Positions 1 through 9,122 of a stretch of 64,000 nucleotides of DNA are shown piece after piece. A program made the translations under genes and the position numbers. A model generated the notes under the pieces. That model did no database searches, was not told where the DNA came from, and saw nothing but the letters and a program-made list of their open reading frames with translations. Position 1 is the stretch's first letter; each line of letters starts with the position of its first letter. The DNA comes from Pseudoalteromonas byunsanensis (GTDB taxonomy: Bacteria > Pseudomonadota > Gammaproteobacteria > Enterobacterales > Alteromonadaceae), in the NCBI RefSeq assembly GCF_001854475.1, contig NZ_MNAN01000026.1, forward strand, positions 62,001-126,000, in the 5' to 3' direction.

Positions 1-77
1 CACTCAAGCTAGGTTAGGTTTTGTTAGTAGTTTTGTGGTTAGCAAAGAATAAATATTCATTGAAGGAAACTAAAGAA

Positions 78-1445
78 ATGAAACGGCTAATGCATTCACG
101 ATTTAAAATTATGGTTCTGTGTTTTATCAGCTTGATCCTGGCATCTTGTTTACAAAAAAAGAGTGTGGCAAAAAACACCACAATTACAGCCAGTCAGATA
201 GAAATGATTGAGACAACCGTAAATGATTATTGTAATAAGATGGTCTTTTTCGGAACCATCTATGTTACCGCAGCTGATCAAGTTGTCTATGAGGCAAATT
301 GTGGACCACAAAACATGCAGTATGAGGTTGATAACACAATAAAATCTAAATACCGCATAGGCTCTAATACCAAAGCTTTCGCCGCAGCAATTTTGATGCG
401 GATGCTCGAAGGCAAAGATTTACGTACACAGACGATTGGTGATTATTTACCTTGGTTTCCTAAAAACCAATGTGCTGACGTATCTGTACATCACTTGCTG
501 ACGATGTCATCAGGCATTGATAACTACAGTGACAATGAACAGGTTTATGACAACTATGGTTGGCGACCATTTCTATATGATAAAACCACTGATTTAAATG
601 GCCCTGAAGGCTTTAGTAACCGCTTTTGTACATGTACAGAGCAAGGTGATGCGCCTTCATTTACACCCGGTTCTCAGTATCAGTACAGCAACTGTAATTA
701 TTATTTGATAGGGAACATCATTGAACAGTTGGCTGCAGGTCAACAAGGTGACATCAATCGCGAGTTCTGGTTCGAGAACATCCTTAAGGAGCAGATCCTA
801 GACCCTTTAAATATGACTGACAGTGGCTCATTCAGCGCGATAGGTATCTACAAAAACATGACGACGGGTTATATCTATAAAGGTAATCAATACTTGCCAT
901 TGGCAAATGGTCGACCCCCAGAAATTGGAGGACCTGCGCCGTATGAAGATATTTTAGTTAACCCTTACAGTAATCCGCTGGTGTTGTATTCAGCTGGTGA
1001 GATGTATTCAACGGTTGAAGATATGCATAAGTGGGATCAGGGCTTGTATGGTACCCAAGTCTTGGACGATGTACAAAAGCTAGCTGCATTCGCGCCTTAT
1101 TCAAATACTGGTAGTACAGAGTCGTGTGAATACTACGGTTATGGCTGGTTTGTCACTTTTATCGACCCGAATCAATACGGAAAGGTATCGGATTGTCCAC
1201 AAAATCCAACTGATACCAACTTAAGAAAATACGAAAAATTCTTACAGTATTCAGGAAGCTACCCATATTCATGGGTGACTAGTTTTAATCGACTGTTAGA
1301 GCGCGACCAATCAGTCATGGTATTTAGCAATTATGTTAAAACCGGTACTGAGTCAGACTGTATTTCAAGTGAGATCAGAAACATCATTTTCTACAGCGAT
1401 AGTCACCGTACCACGGCCTGTCAGGGCGTATTAGATGAAGCATGA
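78..1445 (+). CDS. Lipoprotein serine hydrolase, beta-lactamase class C / PBP4* family
   Basis: Predicted serine hydrolase of the beta-lactamase/D-alanyl-D-alanine carboxypeptidase superfamily (Pfam Beta-lactamase type), 455 aa. The start at 78 follows an AAGGAA ribosome site at 63-68; an upstream in-frame TTG lacks one. An N-terminal hydrophobic stretch ends in a lipobox (LILASC, Cys24), so it should be a membrane-anchored periplasmic lipoprotein. The SxxK nucleophile motif is SNTK (Ser96-Lys99), and YSN (203-205) is the second catalytic motif. Substrate is unknown: members include esterases, peptidases and true beta-lactamases, and nothing here argues for antibiotic resistance. It appears monocistronic. 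Confidence 0.8.
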   Translation: MKRLMHSRFKIMVLCFISLILASCLQKKSVAKNTTITASQIEMIETTVNDYCNKMVFFGTIYVTAADQVVYEANCGPQNMQYEVDNTIKSKYRIGSNTKAFAAAILMRMLEGKDLRTQTIGDYLPWFPKNQCADVSVHHLLTMSSGIDNYSDNEQVYDNYGWRPFLYDKTTDLNGPEGFSNRFCTCTEQGDAPSFTPGSQYQYSNCNYYLIGNIIEQLAAGQQGDINREFWFENILKEQILDPLNMTDSGSFSAIGIYKNMTTGYIYKGNQYLPLANGRPPEIGGPAPYEDILVNPYSNPLVLYSAGEMYSTVEDMHKWDQGLYGTQVLDDVQKLAAFAPYSNTGSTESCEYYGYGWFVTFIDPNQYGKVSDCPQNPTDTNLRKYEKFLQYSGSYPYSWVTSFNRLLERDQSVMVFSNYVKTGTESDCISSEIRNIIFYSDSHRTTACQGVLDEA

Positions 1446-1533
1446 TTTTTAATATTTTATGAAAAGGGAATAGCGCAGTTGTATTTCGTTTTCAAAACAT
1501 GTGCTCAGAAGTTTTTAGTACATACAAAGGATT

Positions 1534-1562
1534 ACTGTTCATATCTTGCTGGTATGAACAGT
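1534..1562. repeat. Perfect 10-bp inverted repeat
   Basis: ACTGTTCATA at 1534-1543 is exactly repeated in inverse at 1553-1562 with a 9-nt loop, between the serine hydrolase and the DUF697 gene. It could end the upstream transcript, but no T-run follows on either strand, so an operator or mRNA-stability hairpin is equally possible. Confidence 0.45.
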
Positions 1563-1655
1563 GAAAAAGGGCAAGCTAAAGACTAAGCTTAAACGGCTTT
1601 GACGTAGTTTGGTAAGTTTAACAACTGTTTAATTCTAACTCATAGAGGACTTAAT

Positions 1656-2207
1656 ATGACAGCGACAAAAACAGCAAAGGAAGAAAAGGCAAACGAGGTG
1701 AAGACCGAGCAGGACGCCAATCATGTCGAGGTTGAAAATCGTGAAGCCATTGCACAGCTAATTGTCGATAAGTATACCAAGTGGTCGTTTGGCAGCGGAT
1801 TGATCCCAATTCCAGCGGTCGACTTAGTCGCGTTGACAGGTATACAAATTAAGATGATCGGTGAAATAGCTAAGGTATATGGTCAATCGTATAGTGATAA
1901 CAAGCTACGCGGTACGATCAGTGCGGTTATTGGCGGTTCATTTCCACAAACACTCGGCGGCGCAGGTTTGAGCAGCTTTTTGAAAGCTGTACCAGTACTT
2001 GGCACTTTGAGTGCGTTGGCGTTTATGCCAGTCGTTTCAGCGGCATCTTCACATGCTGTTGGTACTACTTTTATTAGACACTTTGAACATGGCGGAACTT
2101 TGTTAGACCTTAATCTTTCGAGCATTAAAGGCGACATTTCTGATATGGCAGCGAAGTATCGTAAAGATAAAGGTAATGATGACGCTCAAGTGAATGCTGC
2201 TAGTTAG
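1656..2207 (+). CDS. DUF697 family membrane-associated protein
   Basis: 183-aa protein resembling the DUF697 (YcjF/GTPase-associated) family. The N-terminal 30 residues are charged and low-complexity. The body holds the typical pattern of an amphipathic helix followed by IPIPAVD (about residues 51-57) and Gly/Ala-rich hydrophobic segments (about 85-135) that could insert in the membrane. AGAGGA at 1644-1649 supports the start. It ends at a strong terminator, so it is probably a single-gene transcript, although it is co-oriented with the small membrane protein, ABC exporter and SPFH protein downstream. DUF697 proteins are of unknown function and often occur near GTPases; no GTPase is seen here. 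Confidence 0.65.
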   Translation: MTATKTAKEEKANEVKTEQDANHVEVENREAIAQLIVDKYTKWSFGSGLIPIPAVDLVALTGIQIKMIGEIAKVYGQSYSDNKLRGTISAVIGGSFPQTLGGAGLSSFLKAVPVLGTLSALAFMPVVSAASSHAVGTTFIRHFEHGGTLLDLNLSSIKGDISDMAAKYRKDKGNDDAQVNAAS

Positions 2208-2222
2208 TAGTAACTTGATAAG

Positions 2223-2250
2223 CCAGCAGGTTTCTGCTGGTTTATTTCTT
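2223..2250 (+). terminator. Intrinsic terminator after DUF697 gene
   Basis: CCAGCAG (2223-2229) and CTGCTGG (2234-2240) form a perfect 7-bp stem with a 4-nt loop, followed by TTTATTTCTT. Confidence 0.8.
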
Positions 2251-2278
2251 ATACACTTGTTAATTTAAGGAATTGAAG

Positions 2279-2455
2279 ATGCTGGTAATACTGTATTTGG
2301 GTTTGTGCATTTTATCTGGTTACTGGGGGCGAAACACGTTTGCAGGACCTGTCGGGTTCTTTTTGATCTCGTTGGTATTTACCCCTTTAGCTGGTTTGTT
2401 GATCCTATTTTTGGCCAAACGAAGAGACCCCATCCAAGAGGAGGAAGAAGAATAG
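2279..2455 (+). CDS. Small membrane protein, 58 aa
   Basis: Hypothetical two-helix membrane protein. The ATG at 2279 sits 6 nt after AAGGAA (2267-2272), making it a better start than the TTG six bases upstream. Hydrophobic segments at about residues 1-18 and 24-46 are separated by a Gly/Asn/Arg turn, and the tail after KRRD is strongly acidic (EEEEE). No family recognised. The arrangement resembles YqaE/PMP3-like or phage-shock-like small proteins only in general shape. It lies between the DUF697 gene and the ABC exporter. Confidence 0.6.
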   Translation: MLVILYLGLCILSGYWGRNTFAGPVGFFLISLVFTPLAGLLILFLAKRRDPIQEEEEE

Positions 2456-2586
2456 CCAAACGGTGTGTACATAGTTTGTAGTTATGAAACGCCAAAGCGT
2501 AACACCTACATAAATTACATGGAATTTAGACTTAGTCTCAAGCACTTAATAATTTGCTGAGTACAAAAACAAGAAAAGATAATGAG

Positions 2587-4251
2587 ATGGTATTATACGA
2601 TTTAATTAGTCGAAATATAAAAATAAAGAGAAGGACCTTTGTTGCTTTAGGCTGTATCTCTGGCCTTGCGAACGCTTTGGTTCTTGCTTTAATCAATAAC
2701 GTAGCTGAGAACATTTCTGATATAAATCGCGAAAACCACATACTTTACTATCTGGTTTTATTCAGCTTAACAATCACAATTTATGGACTTACCCAGCAAC
2801 GCCTCATGACTAAAGCAGCAAGAACGGTAGAGCGGGCCATTGCAGGTTTACGTGTTGAGTTATTTGAGTGCGTACGTTACACCGAGCTATCAACGCTGGA
2901 AAAAATCGGTAAAGAACGTATTTTTAATACACTTAGCAAAGAATTGCAGACTATCTCTCAGTCTGCTCAGTTGTTTGTGATCATCGGTCAATCCATCACG
3001 CTGGTATTTTTTACTTCATTGTATATTGCTTATCACTCTTTCGTAGCATTTTTGGTCATTTCAGTGTTGATCATGCTTGGTGCAAGTATTCACCGGTTGC
3101 GTGCTAATGAAATCCAAAAAAATATGCAGCTGTCTTTTGAAAGTGAAAATATGCTGATCCAGAGACTGTCTGATTTATTAGATGGCTTTAAAGAGGTGAA
3201 ATTAAGTGTTCCTCGGGCGGATGATTTGGAGCATGAGTTTATCGCTGATTCTACCCGAGCTAAAAAAGCAAAAACGACCACACAAACACTGTTTGCGACG
3301 GACTTTGTGTTGTCACAAATCACTTTTTTTGCTGCGACAGGGGCTATGGTGTTCATAGTGCCTATGTTATCGAACATTTATACCGAGGTGGTGATTAAGG
3401 TGACTACTGCGTCGCTATTTTTAATAGGCCCGATCACCAGTATTGTGGGTGGCATTCCAATTTATACCACAGCCACGGAAGCGGCCAATAACGTATTAGC
3501 GCTTGAAAATGAGCTAAAACAAGCGACGCAACGCACTAAGCAAAAAGGGGCGCGCGGTGGCTCAACCGATATGCGAGCATTTGAAGAAATACGTCTAGAA
3601 GGGGCGTATTATCAACATAACCGTCCAGCAGGAGATAGGCCCTTTTTTGTTGGTCCCGTAGATTTATCCATTAAGCCTGGGCAAATCACGTTTATTACAG
3701 GTGGTAATGGTAGTGGCAAAACGACCTTTATTCGTATGCTAACAGGTTTGTACGAACTTCAAGGTGGTCAGATTTTACTCAATGGTAGAAGTGTTACAAG
3801 TGGTGAGTTAGATACCTATCGCAGTTTGTTTACAGCTGTGTTTTCAGATTTTCATTTATTTAAGCAGCTATATGGGATCAAAGTAAGCTCTGAGCAGGAA
3901 ATTGATGACTGGTTAGTCTTTTTAGAGATGAACAATAAGGTCAGTGTGGAAAATTCTCAGTTTAGTACCACTGATTTGTCAACGGGCCAGCGCAAGCGAT
4001 TGGCGCTGTTGAGTACCATCTTGGAAAATCGACCAGTGTATATTTTTGATGAATGGGCAGCCGATCAGGATCCAATCTTTAGACGTAAGTTTTACGAGCA
4101 AGTATTACCTAAGCTTAAAGCCAGAGGCAATACTGTAATAGCCATTACCCATGATGACGCATACTTCCATTTGGCAGATGTACATTTAAAAATGGTAGAA
4201 GGACAATTAATGGAACACCATACCGTTGAAAATGAGGGGTCGCCCTCATGA
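2587..4251 (+). CDS. Cyclic-peptide-export-type ABC transporter (fused TMD-NBD)
   Basis: Half-size ABC exporter (554 aa from this ATG) of the SyrD/PvdE 'cyclic peptide export' type: an N-terminal transmembrane domain with about six helices (residues 15-310) fused to an ATPase domain. Visible are Walker A GGNGSGKTT (about 372-380), signature LSTGQ (464-468), Walker B ending DE (488-489) and the H-loop ITHDD. Known relatives move siderophore precursors or lipopeptides across the inner membrane and normally sit beside NRPS genes; none is present here. The start is uncertain: a TTG at 2554 is also in frame and neither has a strong ribosome site. Its stop overlaps the next gene by ATGA, implying translational coupling to the SPFH protein. 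Confidence 0.85.
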   Translation: MVLYDLISRNIKIKRRTFVALGCISGLANALVLALINNVAENISDINRENHILYYLVLFSLTITIYGLTQQRLMTKAARTVERAIAGLRVELFECVRYTELSTLEKIGKERIFNTLSKELQTISQSAQLFVIIGQSITLVFFTSLYIAYHSFVAFLVISVLIMLGASIHRLRANEIQKNMQLSFESENMLIQRLSDLLDGFKEVKLSVPRADDLEHEFIADSTRAKKAKTTTQTLFATDFVLSQITFFAATGAMVFIVPMLSNIYTEVVIKVTTASLFLIGPITSIVGGIPIYTTATEAANNVLALENELKQATQRTKQKGARGGSTDMRAFEEIRLEGAYYQHNRPAGDRPFFVGPVDLSIKPGQITFITGGNGSGKTTFIRMLTGLYELQGGQILLNGRSVTSGELDTYRSLFTAVFSDFHLFKQLYGIKVSSEQEIDDWLVFLEMNNKVSVENSQFSTTDLSTGQRKRLALLSTILENRPVYIFDEWAADQDPIFRRKFYEQVLPKLKARGNTVIAITHDDAYFHLADVHLKMVEGQLMEHHTVENEGSPS

Positions 4252-5441
4252 ACATAATTATTCCACCGGATATTGGTTTATTGGTACTAGGCGGCGTATG
4301 TCTGGTAATTGTTATTTCAAATTTAATAATGCGTGTGTTGAAGCGTTACTACCCCAAGTTACGCAAGCGCATTCTATCTTGGCGTTTTAGAGCAGGTGTT
4401 ACATTATTGATCATGCTGTTCTTGATTATTGCTTTGGTACCTGTGGTATTTATCAAAGTTGATTCAGGGGAAGTCGGGGTATTGTGGAAGCGACTAGGCG
4501 GCGGTACATACCTAAATAAACCCTTTACTGAAGGTACAGTACTTGTGATGCCATGGGATAAACTCACTATTTATTCCAGCCGTTTCCAAACCGCGGATAG
4601 GCAAATACATGCTATCACCAACCAAGGCTTGAAAATCACTTTGGATGTCACAGTGCGTTATCGTCCTGTGGTTGATCATATGCCTTTTCTTCATCAGCTC
4701 GTTGGGCCTGATTATGTGAATGAGATGGTGATCCCAGAGGTAAGTTCTGCAGTGCGTGTAATTGTTTCAAATTACACTGCCGAAGAGGTGTATGGTCAAC
4801 AGCGAATGGATGTTCAAGGGCAGTTGCTTGGCAAAGTATTGGAAGAGTTAAAATTACAGGAGCAAACCATACTCAAAGAGGTTGCTGGCGAAATGAAAGG
4901 CCATGCCTTGGTTAACTTGGATGACGTACTGATCCGCAGAGTTAATGTACCAGATAAAGTGCACAATGCGATTATTGCTAAAGTGAATCAGCATTATCTC
5001 CAGCAGGAGTATGACATGCGTCTAGAAGTGGCCCAAAAAGAAGCGCAACGTAAAGAAATGGAAGCTCAGGGTATCGCTGCATTTCAGAAAACAGTGGCAG
5101 GTGGTATCTCCGAAACTTATCTAAGGTGGCGAGGTATAGAGGCGACCATTGAGCTTGCAAAGTCTAACAATAGTAAAGTGGTAGTGATCGGTGGTGGAAA
5201 AGATGGTTTACCGCTTATTCTAAATACCGAAAACAGCCTTGCTGCTCCCCCCGTAGCCCCTAGCTCAGAACATGATGCATCACACTCACATGCTATTAAG
5301 CAAACCAAAGACAAAGAGGCCGATCCTGAGAAAATGAATGAATCAGATGGGCGCATAAAGACGAGCGCAAAAGAGAGTTTGTATCGTAGTCCTACCGCGA
5401 GTGTTCATATTCCGCTTGAAGAAGTTAGCGAACCCCACTAA
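4248..5441 (+). CDS. SPFH/prohibitin-like membrane protein
   Basis: 397-aa protein of the SPFH (stomatin/prohibitin/flotillin/HflK) superfamily. It has one N-terminal membrane helix (about 9-27) and a second at about 47-70 that leads into the SPFH domain (about 70-260). A helical stretch rich in Gln, Glu and Lys follows, then a low-complexity charged tail (about 330-397). Family members form large oligomeric rings that scaffold membrane microdomains or hold proteases. Its ATG overlaps the stop of the ABC exporter by four bases, so the two are likely made together and may interact. The SPFH fold is well supported; the partnership is inference. Confidence 0.8.
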   Translation: MNIIIPPDIGLLVLGGVCLVIVISNLIMRVLKRYYPKLRKRILSWRFRAGVTLLIMLFLIIALVPVVFIKVDSGEVGVLWKRLGGGTYLNKPFTEGTVLVMPWDKLTIYSSRFQTADRQIHAITNQGLKITLDVTVRYRPVVDHMPFLHQLVGPDYVNEMVIPEVSSAVRVIVSNYTAEEVYGQQRMDVQGQLLGKVLEELKLQEQTILKEVAGEMKGHALVNLDDVLIRRVNVPDKVHNAIIAKVNQHYLQQEYDMRLEVAQKEAQRKEMEAQGIAAFQKTVAGGISETYLRWRGIEATIELAKSNNSKVVVIGGGKDGLPLILNTENSLAAPPVAPSSEHDASHSHAIKQTKDKEADPEKMNESDGRIKTSAKESLYRSPTASVHIPLEEVSEPH

Positions 5442-5449
5442 ACGTCAAC

Positions 5450-5482
5450 AGCCACCGGGCATTATGTCTCGGTGGCTTTGAA
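5450..5482 (+). terminator. Intrinsic terminator of ABC-SPFH operon
   Basis: AGCCACCG (5450-5457) pairs with CGGTGGCT (5470-5477). A short T-rich stretch follows, 9 bp after the SPFH stop. Confidence 0.75.
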
Positions 5483-5576
5483 TAGTTTTTTCATAAGCTG
5501 CCTAACACATGGAACTGTTCAAACAAATCATATAATTAAATAAAAAACAATTTAATTATAAATCCTTCCCTTGTAA

Positions 5577-5592
5577 ATGTAAGCGCTTACAT
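5577..5592. promoter_or_regulatory. Perfect 16-bp palindrome, LacI-family-type operator
   Basis: ATGTAAGCGCTTACAT is a perfect palindrome about 145 bp upstream of the laminarinase ATG. The TGTAA-n2-4-TTACA shape with a central CG step is typical of LacI/GalR-family sugar repressors, so laminarin or beta-glucan-dependent control of the GH16 gene is the natural inference. No LacI regulator is encoded in this window. Confidence 0.6.
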
Positions 5593-5735
5593 GTTACATT
5601 TTTGTAAGTTGACTGGTCGGTTTCGTTACAGTTTTGCCTAAAGTAGCCAGTTTGGCGATGTATCAACAATATGCGTTGGCAGTAAGGTGTGGTTTGCCTA
5701 GGCGCGAAATTTACAACATGTTAAGGAATCAAAGA

Positions 5736-7580
5736 ATGAACAAGTTTGTTTTACGAAACATTCACCTTGTAGCTATCTCAAGCGTTGCTATGACGCTGTG
5801 TGTGGTTACACCAACGTCTGCATCTGTGGGAAAGTTGTTGTGGCAAGACAATTTTGATTCGTTTAATAACGAAATCTGGAATGTCGATATTGGTGATGGG
5901 TGTGATCAGGGAATTTGTGGCTGGGGTAATCAGGAGCTACAGTGGTACCACTCAGACAATGTGTCAATTACCGATATCGTAGGTGAACCGGGTAACCGAG
6001 GGTTACTAATTGAAGCACGCAAAGAAAGTATTGGCGGCAAAGGGTTCTCATCAGGGAAGGTTCATAGCAAAAACAAAGTATCTATCCAATATGGCATGAT
6101 AGAAACGCGCATGAAAGTATCGAGTGTAGACACGGGCTTATGGCCAGCCATTTGGATGTTGGGTACTAGCACCGCATCTTGGCCTGCAAAGGGTGAGATA
6201 GATATCATGGAAATGGGCCAGTCTGAACAAGCCAGAACAGATGCGGGTTTCCCAAATTCAGATATAGACAGCTACACTGGTTCTAATTTGATTTTTTACA
6301 GTGATGATGCGTGTAACAGCGGCAATCCGACCTGTGCAGCAAGTGTGGCATGGCAAACTGACAACGCACACTTGTCTACAACTGTGCTAACAGACCGTTT
6401 TGTGACTTACCGTTTATATTGGACCGACACCACAATTCGTTTCACGGTTGAAGATCAAGGCGTAGAATACTCTATGTTTGATCAGCCATTTAGCATTAGT
6501 GAAGAGTCTGATGAGTTTAACGCTCCGTTTTATTTACTGATGAATCTAGCCGTAGGTGGCAACTTCACAGATGCTAAAATGAATCACCAAGTCTCAGCTC
6601 CATTACCTGGTAAAATGGTGGTCGATTATGTGAGAGTGTATGAATACAACGGGCAAGGAGAAGTAAAAGTAGGTAATAGCACTGAGCCAGAGCAGGGCAC
6701 ATTTGGGGTATATACAGATTTAACACAAACAAACAACAAACTCACTGTAGGTGTCGATTCGGATATTTATGTTTGGAATCAGAACTCACTGTCTTTGGGG
6801 AACATTACGCCGTTTGAAGGAGAGCAGGTAATAGCGTGGGATTACAGGCCAAATCAATGGTTTGGTGGTGGCATTCAAGCACGTCAGCCAACTAACATGA
6901 GCGAATTTGCTGATGGTGAACTGCGCTTTAGAATCAAGATCCCTAAAAATGTCGCTTTTAAAGTCGGTATAAGTGATACCTACTCTAATGAAAACTGGCT
7001 TACCTTTGCTGCAAATGAAACTCGCTATGGATTGACCAGAGATGGTGATTGGGCACAAGCAGTTGTACCTATTGATGAACTCGCGGGGCCGTTAATAGCG
7101 CTCCAATCACTGAAAAGCCACTTTAGTATAGCTTCGGTTGATGGACAAATTCCCAGAGCGCCGTTTTCGATGGCTATTGACGACATCATTTGGACAGGTG
7201 GTGGAGTAAGCACAGCACCTGATAGCGATAATGATGGTATAGCCGACGAGGTAGATCTGTGTCCAAATACACCAGCCAATACCCAAGTAGATGAAAATGG
7301 CTGTGCTATCGTGGCCGGTGAATTTGGTATCTCGCAACTTAGCACGAAAAGTATTCGGTTTTATGTCAACAGCAACCAGTGGGCAGACGTTCACTATCAA
7401 ATCAATGGTGGTGTACAACAAAATGTGCGGATGAACATGAATTCTGGGCAAAATGAGTTGGTGATTAATGGTTTGAATATTGGAGATGAAATTAGTTACT
7501 GGTTCACCTATTTAAAACCTAACGGCGCTGTTGATACAAAAGAGCAAAGGTTTATGATTTCTCCCGCAACTTGGATGTAA
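5736..7580 (+). CDS. Secreted laminarinase (GH16 endo-1,3-beta-glucanase) with CBM
   Basis: Secreted 614-aa endo-beta-1,3-glucanase. The ATG at 5736 follows TAAGGA (5722-5727) and opens a signal peptide of about 28 residues ending near TSAS. The GH16 catalytic motif EIDIME is complete (nucleophile Glu154, Asp156, acid/base Glu159). After the catalytic domain (to about 305) comes a beta-rich module (about 320-490) that looks carbohydrate-binding, then a thrombospondin-3-like Ca-binding linker starting DSDNDG (about 496). A C-terminal module (about 530-614) has the W/Y spacing of CBM56, a beta-1,3-glucan binder. The role is depolymerising laminarin from algae outside the cell. An operator-like palindrome lies upstream and a terminator follows. 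Confidence 0.9.
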   Translation: MNKFVLRNIHLVAISSVAMTLCVVTPTSASVGKLLWQDNFDSFNNEIWNVDIGDGCDQGICGWGNQELQWYHSDNVSITDIVGEPGNRGLLIEARKESIGGKGFSSGKVHSKNKVSIQYGMIETRMKVSSVDTGLWPAIWMLGTSTASWPAKGEIDIMEMGQSEQARTDAGFPNSDIDSYTGSNLIFYSDDACNSGNPTCAASVAWQTDNAHLSTTVLTDRFVTYRLYWTDTTIRFTVEDQGVEYSMFDQPFSISEESDEFNAPFYLLMNLAVGGNFTDAKMNHQVSAPLPGKMVVDYVRVYEYNGQGEVKVGNSTEPEQGTFGVYTDLTQTNNKLTVGVDSDIYVWNQNSLSLGNITPFEGEQVIAWDYRPNQWFGGGIQARQPTNMSEFADGELRFRIKIPKNVAFKVGISDTYSNENWLTFAANETRYGLTRDGDWAQAVVPIDELAGPLIALQSLKSHFSIASVDGQIPRAPFSMAIDDIIWTGGGVSTAPDSDNDGIADEVDLCPNTPANTQVDENGCAIVAGEFGISQLSTKSIRFYVNSNQWADVHYQINGGVQQNVRMNMNSGQNELVINGLNIGDEISYWFTYLKPNGAVDTKEQRFMISPATWM

Positions 7581-7597
7581 TCCTTCTGTAACTCCCC

Positions 7598-7624
7598 AAG
7601 GCAGCACAGTGAGCTGCCTTTTTC
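7598..7624 (+). terminator. Intrinsic terminator of laminarinase gene
   Basis: AAGGCAGC (7598-7605) and GCTGCCTT (7613-7620) form a perfect 8-bp stem with a 7-nt loop, followed by a T-run. Confidence 0.85.
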
Positions 7625-7765
7625 TATCCGCATCAAGATGTTAAAAACGACCATAAATGGTACATTAAGTCTGTGTGCCTATTTACTAGGCAACTATCTT
7701 CAGTCTATGCTTAACGCAACAAGGACAAATTATTTGGTAAAGAGTGGGAGTGCTTTGATTTAGGT

Positions 7766-8443
7766 ATGAAATATGGTTTGTTGTTAATATTACTTTTTGC
7801 CAGTAACTATTCGTTCTCAGAACAAATGCTTGAGCGCAAAGAATTTGTGATCAGTTATGTAGAGCATGAAGGTATTATCAAATACTATGTGCCGCTACTC
7901 AATCGTGCTTACCAAAAGATTGGCATTAAACCTAAGTTTGAGCTTATCAATGATAAAAGGGCGCTAAAACTACTCGATAGTGGGGTCATTGATGCTGATA
8001 CGGCCAAGTCTTTAGAGTTTATCGACGATTATAAAAATATAATCGTGGTGCCTACCCCAATAAGTCAAATTGATGTGGTCTTGCTATGCCAAAAGGCGCT
8101 GCCATGTGATTTGTCAGTATTAAAAAATGCGAACCGCTCTTTAGGGATTATCGCGGCGGATGAGTTTTATGCGCCGTTGCTCGCTGATAGCGAAATTAAT
8201 ATTGTAGAATTGACCAGTTTTGAAACGCTTCTAAAAATCTTTGACCAAAATAAAGTGGATTATGCCATTGCTGTATTTGATGATTACACCAAAAGTACCC
8301 AAATCAAATATCACAATCGGTTCTTGATTCAGAAGAAAATTGGCTATCACTTGCTCAGCAAAAAACATCAAGATTTAGTACAGAAGCTGGATCAGGCAAT
8401 TATACAAGCTCGCGCGCAGGGAGACTTTTTAACTCCGAAGTAA
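7766..8443 (+). CDS. Orphan periplasmic solute-binding protein, family 3 type
   Basis: 225-aa secreted protein with a signal peptide (about 1-18, ending SFSE) and the lobe pattern of bacterial extracellular solute-binding proteins family 3 (HisJ/GlnH-like). It has an early beta strand, a DKRALKLLDSGVIDAD stretch typical of lobe 1, and a central hinge before a second lobe. No permease or ATPase genes are adjacent. Such stand-alone proteins are abundant in Alteromonadales and may be sensors or degenerate binders. Ligand unknown. The ribosome site is weak (TTTAGG close to the ATG). Confidence 0.6.
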   Translation: MKYGLLLILLFASNYSFSEQMLERKEFVISYVEHEGIIKYYVPLLNRAYQKIGIKPKFELINDKRALKLLDSGVIDADTAKSLEFIDDYKNIIVVPTPISQIDVVLLCQKALPCDLSVLKNANRSLGIIAADEFYAPLLADSEINIVELTSFETLLKIFDQNKVDYAIAVFDDYTKSTQIKYHNRFLIQKKIGYHLLSKKHQDLVQKLDQAIIQARAQGDFLTPK

Positions 8444-8514
8444 TGTGTTTAGAAAATACAGTTAAAACTGCTACAATGTTGCGCTTTATTATCGTTTGAG
8501 GTTGTGGTTTATTC

Positions 8515-8766
8515 ATGGAATGTCGTTTACATTGTGGTGCCTGTTGTATCGCGCCAAGTATTAGCTCAAGTTTTCCTAATCATCCAAACGGTAAAGCAGC
8601 GGGTGAGCGTTGTAAAAACCTCACTGAGGATAATCTTTGTAAGTTGTTTGGTAAGCCAGAGCGACCTAAAGTATGCCACGACTTTAAAGCGACCGAGTGG
8701 GTGTGTGCTAACAGTTCACAAGAAGCGCTTAACATACTTACTGAGCTAGAAAATCTTACCAACTAG
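8515..8766 (+). CDS. YkgJ-type cysteine cluster protein
   Basis: 83-aa protein of the YkgJ/UPF0153 Fe-S or zinc cysteine-cluster family. It has an N-terminal CRLHCGACC motif (Cys3, 7, 10, 11), Cys33 and Cys42, CHDF at about 54, and Cys64, which fits the family's conserved eight-cysteine layout. The molecular function of the family is unknown; metal binding is assumed from the cysteines. It is single-gene and converges on the cohesin-domain gene. Confidence 0.8.
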   Translation: MECRLHCGACCIAPSISSSFPNHPNGKAAGERCKNLTEDNLCKLFGKPERPKVCHDFKATEWVCANSSQEALNILTELENLTN

Positions 8767-9122
8767 ATGCAATCACTGCCATTGCACCCATCAGTTCAAA
8801 CTATAACTTATTAGTTTACCATTACGTAAAAGCATGAGAGCTATATAAATCATAACGTTTACGTAAAAGAAATTGGCTGTAAGCGTGAATTTTATTTTGC
8901 TGTTTCATAGTGCTTTGCTCACAACTAAGAGCATTCTCTACAGCTAAAATCATCCGTTATGCAGTACAAAAGATCACCATTAGTGAACTCTTAAACGGTG
9001 ACAGGTTTTTATACCCACTGATTTTGTTAATATGTCCCGTGACAACAACCTTGTCTGACTGAGTCGCGAGCATGCTTATGCTTAGCAACTCAGTACAGAT
9101 AGTCATCATAACCCGCTAAGCG
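8767..9122. other. Convergent intergenic region, 356 bp
   Basis: No gene is supported. It holds two copies of TTACGTAAAAG (near 8822 and 8859), the second inside the palindrome TTTACGTAAA, and a long imperfect hairpin at 9058-9094 (ACTGAGT/ACTCAGT with inner AGCAT/ATGCT). The hairpin lies where the two convergent genes end, but no clear T-run follows on either strand. Confidence 0.4.

Noticed and set aside
7638..7763. 41-codon open frame between laminarinase and the SBP gene
   Set aside because: No ribosome site, no recognisable product; its position in a leader and codon make-up suggest chance.
8504..8749. 81-aa frame starting inside the same interval as the cysteine-cluster gene
   Set aside because: It overlaps the well-supported YkgJ-type gene in another frame and has no family features.
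9058..9094. Long hairpin between convergent genes as a dedicated ncRNA or terminator
   Set aside because: No T-run on either strand and no promoter; kept only as a note in the intergenic entry.
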